From positions 2,359 through 26,738 of the forward strand of contig DGEY01000082.1 of the NCBI GenBank assembly GCA_002391385.1: DNA of 24,380 nt. Reading direction: 5' to 3'. This document shows, piece after piece, positions 20,133 to 24,380 of this stretch. The position numbers and the translations under genes are program-made. How positions within the stretch are numbered: position 1 is the stretch's first letter; the number at the start of each line of letters is the position of its first letter. Under the pieces are notes generated by a model that searched no databases, had not been told where the DNA came from, and saw nothing but the letters and a program-made list of their open reading frames with translations. The DNA is from Firmicutes bacterium UBA3914. Its GTDB lineage: Bacteria > Bacillota > Limnochordia > Darwinibacteriales > Darwinibacteriaceae.

Positions 20133-22007
20133 TTACTCCTCCAGCCCAGCCGCGGCCTCGAGCTTACTTTGCTCTTCCCCGCGGAACTCCGGCAGAAAAC
20201 GCCGGATAAACTCCAGGGCGGAATGGGCATCCGCGGGCAGGATTTCCTCAGGCCGGTTTTCCAGCGCCTGCACAGTCTCCTCCAAAAGGGGTAGGTCTAG
20301 GGCTGTGGGCTTAGCCACAAAGATCCTTTCGTGGGTTGTGGCATCCACCCCTTCTTCCGCAGTGAACAGCTCTTCAAAGAGCTTCTCCCCTGGCCTGATC
20401 CCCGTTATTTGAATATCGATGTCCACATAGGGCCTCAGGCCCGACAGGCGGATCAGCTGCTCCGCGAGATCCATAATGCGCACCGGCTCACCCATATCCA
20501 GCACAAAGATCTCTCCCTTGCCGGCAAAGGCCCCCGCCTGCAGGGTGAGCTGCACCGCTTCGGGGATAGTCATAAAATAGCGGATCATCTTTTCGTGGGT
20601 GACCGTCACCGGGCCTCCAGCTAGAATCTGCTGGCGGAAAAGGGGAATCACACTCCCCCGGCTCCCCAGGACGTTGCCGAAGCGCACCGCGGCAAAGGTC
20701 GTGGCACTTCTCTGGTCGAGATACATGATGATCATTTCGGCAATACGTTTCGAAGCCCCCATGACGCTTGTGGGGTTCACCGCTTTGTCGGTGGAGATGA
20801 GCACAAACTTCTCCGTCCCCGCCAGGTGGGCCGCCCAGGCCACCTGGTAAGTACCATACACGTTATTCTTAATCGCCTCTTCAGGATTATGCTCCATTAA
20901 GGGTACATGTTTGTGGGCTGCAGCGTGGAAGACCACATCGGGCTTGTACCTTTGGAAAACATCCCGCACCGCCCGGCCGTCCTTGATATCCTTCACCAAG
21001 GCCACAAGGGGAACCCGGGCCGCCTTCAGCTCCATTTCGATCTCGTAGAGATTGTTCTCCCCGTGATCCACCAGAAGCAAAACCTCCGGCTTGAGCTTGG
21101 CGATCTGCCGGCAGAGCTCCGAACCGATGGAGCCCCCCGCGCCGGTGACCAGCACCTTCCGCCCACTCAAATAGGCGCTCATGCCAGCGATATTCACCTT
21201 CACCGGGTCCCGGCCCAAGAGGTCCTCAATCTGCACTTCCCGGATCTTGCTCACGGTCACGTTGCCCTCAAGGAGATCGTAGACGCCCGGGAGGATCAGC
21301 ACCTTTTTCCCGGTAGCCTGGGCGATCCGCACAAACTCCCGGATCACCCGGCGGGGCACCGAGGGCATGGAGATGATGATCTCATCCACCTGGTACTCCG
21401 CGACCACCCGGGCCAGATCATCTCTGGTGCCCAAAACGGGGCTGCCCAGCACAGTTTGGTTGCGCTTCAGGGGATCATCATCGATAAAGCCCACGAGCTT
21501 AACCTGGTGCCCATAGTGGTTGCGCAGCTCCCGGGCGGCTAAAACGCCGCCATCCCCCGCCCCCACAATGAGTACCCGCTTGAGGGGCTCTTCGTGGTCC
21601 TCCAAAAGGGACTGCCGCTGCCACCCGTCCCGGATCCTCACCAGGAAGCGGCTGCCTCCCACCAGGGCTAAGCACAAGAACCAGTCCAAGACCACAATGC
21701 TGCGGGGGAGCATGGCCTGGAACCAAAACAGATTAAGAAAAGCCCCTAGAATGGAACCAACGGTCACCGCCCCCACAATGGCCAGGGCCTCCTCGATGGA
21801 GGCGTAGCGCCAGGCCCGGCGGTACAGACCGAAGAAGTAATGGCCCAGGATGCGCAGGGTGGTGCGGGGCACCAAAAGGGTAAGGAACACTTCCCACTGG
21901 TAAGCTGGCACCGGATCATAGCGCAAAAACAGCGCCAGCACATAGGCTACGTTGACCAGGAGCAAATCGATGGCTACAAGATGACCCCAGCGCTTCCATT
22001 TCTCCAT
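20133..22007 (-). CDS. CapD/PglF-type membrane nucleotide-sugar 4,6-dehydratase
   Basis: This membrane-anchored nucleoside-diphosphate-sugar 4,6-dehydratase probably acts on UDP-GlcNAc at an early step toward modified amino sugars for capsule, S-layer or other glycans. The 624 residues begin with about four transmembrane helices (to about 125). A CoA-binding-like Rossmann domain starts at RVLIVGAGDGG (about 144-154). The dehydratase domain starts with KVLVTGAGGSIGSE (about 284-297) and has HAAAHKHVPLME and STDKAVNPTSVMGASKR, in which Met (about 416) replaces the usual Tyr, as in the PglF/FlaA1 class. ATG 22007 has AGGAGG 6 nt upstream; the frame can extend to GTG 22031 but that lies inside the preceding gene. 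It follows the HDAC-like gene by 10 nt. Confidence 0.92.
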   Translation of the reverse strand: MEKWKRWGHLVAIDLLLVNVAYVLALFLRYDPVPAYQWEVFLTLLVPRTTLRILGHYFFGLYRRAWRYASIEEALAIVGAVTVGSILGAFLNLFWFQAMLPRSIVVLDWFLCLALVGGSRFLVRIRDGWQRQSLLEDHEEPLKRVLIVGAGDGGVLAARELRNHYGHQVKLVGFIDDDPLKRNQTVLGSPVLGTRDDLARVVAEYQVDEIIISMPSVPRRVIREFVRIAQATGKKVLILPGVYDLLEGNVTVSKIREVQIEDLLGRDPVKVNIAGMSAYLSGRKVLVTGAGGSIGSELCRQIAKLKPEVLLLVDHGENNLYEIEMELKAARVPLVALVKDIKDGRAVRDVFQRYKPDVVFHAAAHKHVPLMEHNPEEAIKNNVYGTYQVAWAAHLAGTEKFVLISTDKAVNPTSVMGASKRIAEMIIMYLDQRSATTFAAVRFGNVLGSRGSVIPLFRQQILAGGPVTVTHEKMIRYFMTIPEAVQLTLQAGAFAGKGEIFVLDMGEPVRIMDLAEQLIRLSGLRPYVDIDIQITGIRPGEKLFEELFTAEEGVDATTHERIFVAKPTALDLPLLEETVQALENRPEEILPADAHSALEFIRRFLPEFRGEEQSKLEAAAGLEE

Positions 22008-22017
22008 ACCAATCCTC

Positions 22018-23361
22018 CTAGCGTGGTTCACTGCCCCGTAGATTCGTGGGCGCCTGCCCAGCCCCGCTTTTGGGTTCCTGCCAAATCACCTGGCTGAAGC
22101 GCTGATCCTTTTCCAGCTCTCCATACTGCTCCCGGGCCTCCCCCTGGCAGGAGGCGCAGGGTTTCCAGGGGAGCAGCACCGCGGCCGCGGGGGTGCGGTT
22201 CCGGGTGGAACTGGTGTAGATCACCCGCCAGCCTGGACAGCTGGGGCAGAGGCGGATGTATTCCTGCTGACTTTCCATGATCTGGTCTGTGTCATAGAAG
22301 ATCTGCCGGCGCCGCTCAAAGAAGGGTCCCGAACCAAAGACTTCCTTCAGATCCACCTGCCCTCGGGTGTCCCAGAGCTCCTTGGCCTGCCGGCAAATCT
22401 CCGCCACCTGCCTGGTGATCTCCCGGCTCTGGCTGCGGCGGCCCCCGCCCGGTTCCCGCACCTTGGAGTAATCCAGGCCCGCCAAGGCCAAAAGCAGTCC
22501 CACGTTGATGTAAGGCAGGGCGCTTTCGATGGAATAGCCACCCTCCAACACCACGATATCCGGGGCCAAAAGATCGGTCAGGCGGGCATAGCCCTGGGCG
22601 GAAAAGCCCATGTTGGTAATGGGATCGGAAAAGTGGTTATCCTGGCCTGCCGCGTTGATCACCAGATCAGGCTGCCACTCTTCTAGGATAGGCAGGACCA
22701 CTTCCTCCAGGGCCATGAGCATGCCCTCATCGCCGGTGCCCGGGGGCAGGGGGATGTTCACCGTCTGCCCGTAGGCCGCAGGTCCCCCCCGCTCAGAAAG
22801 GAAACCTGTGCCGGGATAGAGGGTGCGCCCATCCTGGTGCAGGGAGATGTGGAGTACGCCGGGATCGTTGTAGAAGATATCCTGGGTCCCATCGGCATGG
22901 TGGGCGTCGGTATCCACAATGGCCACCCGCAGATCCGGCCCCAGCCGGGAGCGGAGATGGTCCACCATAATGGCTTCGTTATTGATCACGCAAAAGCCCC
23001 TCGCCCCGTGGACGATGCGGTTGGCATGGTGCCCCGGGGGCCTGAGCAGGGCAAAGGAGCGATCAACCACTCCGTCCACCACCAGATCCCCCGCCACCAT
23101 GGTCCCCCCCGCGGCGATGCGGTGCGACTCGGTGATGTTCCGCTCTAGACTGGGCAGGACCACGTGGGTGCGCAGGATTTCCCCAGGGTCCGCCAGGCGG
23201 GGCCGGAACTCCCGGATGCGGGGATGATCAAAGAGGCCCTCCTCCTGGATCTGATCCCTGGTGTACAAGAGGCGCTCCTGCCGTTCGGGATGATCAGGTG
23301 TGATGCACCAGTCGAAGGCGGGGAAAAAGACTAGACCCACCACTGGTTCTGTCTTGCCCAC
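22018..23361 (-). CDS. Histone deacetylase-family amidohydrolase with C-terminal four-cysteine extension
   Basis: This zinc-dependent deacetylase of the HDAC/AcuC/acetylpolyamine amidohydrolase superfamily has 447 residues. Motifs are RPPGHHA (107-113, H111/H112), VDTDAHHADGTQ (149-160, zinc ligands D152 and H154), GQDNHFSDP (239-247, zinc ligand D241; most relatives have DAH rather than DNH) and LEGGYSIE with Y276. After the catalytic domain (to about 300) comes an extension with C372-x2-C375 and C402-x2-C405, which looks like a small zinc ribbon. The start GTG 23361 lies 4 nt after the upstream hydantoinase stop, in a G-rich stretch with no crisp ribosome binding site. The substrate is unknown: acetylated protein, polyamine or sugar are all possible. 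Confidence 0.88.
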   Translation of the reverse strand: MGKTEPVVGLVFFPAFDWCITPDHPERQERLLYTRDQIQEEGLFDHPRIREFRPRLADPGEILRTHVVLPSLERNITESHRIAAGGTMVAGDLVVDGVVDRSFALLRPPGHHANRIVHGARGFCVINNEAIMVDHLRSRLGPDLRVAIVDTDAHHADGTQDIFYNDPGVLHISLHQDGRTLYPGTGFLSERGGPAAYGQTVNIPLPPGTGDEGMLMALEEVVLPILEEWQPDLVINAAGQDNHFSDPITNMGFSAQGYARLTDLLAPDIVVLEGGYSIESALPYINVGLLLALAGLDYSKVREPGGGRRSQSREITRQVAEICRQAKELWDTRGQVDLKEVFGSGPFFERRRQIFYDTDQIMESQQEYIRLCPSCPGWRVIYTSSTRNRTPAAAVLLPWKPCASCQGEAREQYGELEKDQRFSQVIWQEPKSGAGQAPTNLRGSEPR

Positions 23362-23365
23362 GGCC

Positions 23366-24380
23366 TCACCCCCTCACCCTGCGTACTTGGGGCCGCAGCT
23401 GTACCCGCACCATGAACCTTTTGCCCACGGTGCGGAAGCCCCGCACCATCTGGAAGCTCTCCTCTTCCACAACGTAAATCTCCTCGCTCTCCCCCAGGCC
23501 CCGCTCCTTGGCCAGCTCCCGCAGGCGCTCTTCCGCGAGGCTGCGGGCCTTGTCCAGATCAAAGAAGAGGGGGCGGGGGATGTCCTCCTGCTGGCCCAGC
23601 TCCGGGATGGTGAGCTTGGCCAGCTCGGTGTCCGCGTGCACAGTAAGGCTCAAGGTGGCTGCCGCCGCGGCCGCGCCAATGGCATTGGCCCCGGCGCTGT
23701 GGGGCAGCACCTCGTGGGGCAGCTGGAGGGCCTCAGCTAGCTTGGGAATGAACACCGGAGCCGGCGCCCCCAAACCCACCACCGCCTGGGGCCTGAGATC
23801 CGGCGGGTTCAGCACCTCCCGGACGGTGTAGAGGGGCATGCCCTCCAGCTCCCGGTAGAGGGATTCCACGGCCTGGGCCAGCTGGTGCACAAAGGCCTCG
23901 ATGATCTGTTCCGCCAAGGCCCGCCAGGAAAGGCCGAGCTCCCTCCCCTTGGCCTCCAGCGCGGCCTGGGCCTTGGCTCTGGAACCCACCTGGGCCAGCT
24001 CCAAGGCGGACACGGCATCTGTGGGGGTAAGCCGCTCCCCGCCGAGGCACAAAGGAGTGCCGGCCCGCCTGGGGCCGATCACTAGGCCCCCCTCGGGGGT
24101 GAAATGCAGTTCGCTATCTCCCCCCAGGCCGATGGAACGGGTGAGCACCGCCGGAACCAGGGTGCGGTAGCCGGCGATCACCGCGCCATCCCGCTCAAAG
24201 AGAACTTCCCCCTCCACCACCGCGGCCAGATCGGTGGTGGTGCCGCCGATATCCACAATCAGGTAGTTGGGCTCCTGGCGGGAGGTTAGGGCCTGGACAC
24301 CCATGGTGCTGGCGGCAGGTCCGGAAAGAATGGTCTCGATGGGGCGCTCCACCGATGCCTCCAAGGTCATGGTGCCCCCA
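23366..24380 (-). CDS. Hydantoinase/oxoprolinase-family protein, N-terminus cut by window edge
   Basis: This is the C-terminal part (about 338 codons) of a hydantoinase A/5-oxoprolinase-type ATP-dependent amidohydrolase; the N-terminal Hydant_A_N region lies beyond 24380. The visible ASP-type nucleotide-binding signature is LIVDIGGTTTDLAAVV, with the family blocks ERPIETILSGPAASTMG before it and IGLGGDSEL and HSAGANAIGAAAA after it. The frame is open through the right edge (the codons before the ATG at 24370 read G-G-T), so that ATG is internal. It ends 4 nt before the HDAC-like gene and probably starts or continues an operon with it and the CapD-type gene. The precise substrate cannot be told. 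Confidence 0.88.
   Translation of the reverse strand, partial: GGTMTLEASVERPIETILSGPAASTMGVQALTSRQEPNYLIVDIGGTTTDLAAVVEGEVLFERDGAVIAGYRTLVPAVLTRSIGLGGDSELHFTPEGGLVIGPRRAGTPLCLGGERLTPTDAVSALELAQVGSRAKAQAALEAKGRELGLSWRALAEQIIEAFVHQLAQAVESLYRELEGMPLYTVREVLNPPDLRPQAVVGLGAPAPVFIPKLAEALQLPHEVLPHSAGANAIGAAAAAATLSLTVHADTELAKLTIPELGQQEDIPRPLFFDLDKARSLAEERLRELAKERGLGESEEIYVVEEESFQMVRGFRTVGKRFMVRVQLRPQVRRVRG

Overview
The window looks like a piece of a GC-rich (about 60% by eye) Bacillota chromosome, mostly housekeeping and metabolic genes. Pointers are a NiaR/NiaX niacin pair, an aldo/keto reductase with a ferredoxin tail, an ECF-type S component, a three-gene pnt operon, meso-diaminopimelate dehydrogenase, and strong AGGAGG-type ribosome binding sites. 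The sugar-binding protein has a plain signal peptide without a lipobox, and there is a GmhB-like phosphatase and a CapD-type dehydratase. These features would suit a diderm Bacillota lineage such as Limnochordia, but that placement is inference. No RNA genes, insertion sequences, phage genes or CRISPR arrays were seen, and no gene-free stretch exceeds 300 bases.

Left part (1-2950): a minus-strand operon niaR - udk - DUF1874 - EamA exporter. It is divergent from the niacin transporter gene niaX, and a perfect 28-bp palindrome lies between the two. The DUF1874 protein carries the active-site residues of the AcrIII-1/Crn2 ring nucleases, although no CRISPR system is nearby. Then (2914-9174) come an aldo/keto reductase, rmuC (with a LexA-box-like site in front), ung, a long MBL/beta-CASP nuclease fused to a degenerate serine-beta-lactamase-like domain, and galM.

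Middle (9229-13552): a plus-strand sugar ABC import operon (two permeases, then the binding protein, no ATPase) with a promoter and a perfect intrinsic terminator. It is followed by a HAD-IIIA phosphatase gene whose 3' end overlaps the convergent aroQ.

Right part (13118-24380), all on the minus strand: an aroF-aroB-aroQ operon with a clear promoter; a pntAA-pntAB-pntB operon with a promoter, a Rex-like site and a terminator; ddh; and a hydantoinase (partial) - histone-deacetylase-like - CapD operon ending in a terminator. The most striking gene is pntB, which encodes a transhydrogenase beta subunit with two tandem dIII nucleotide-binding domains. NAD(P) metabolism recurs across the window: niacin uptake and its repressor, the transhydrogenase with a possible NADH-sensor site, and the NADPH-dependent Ddh.
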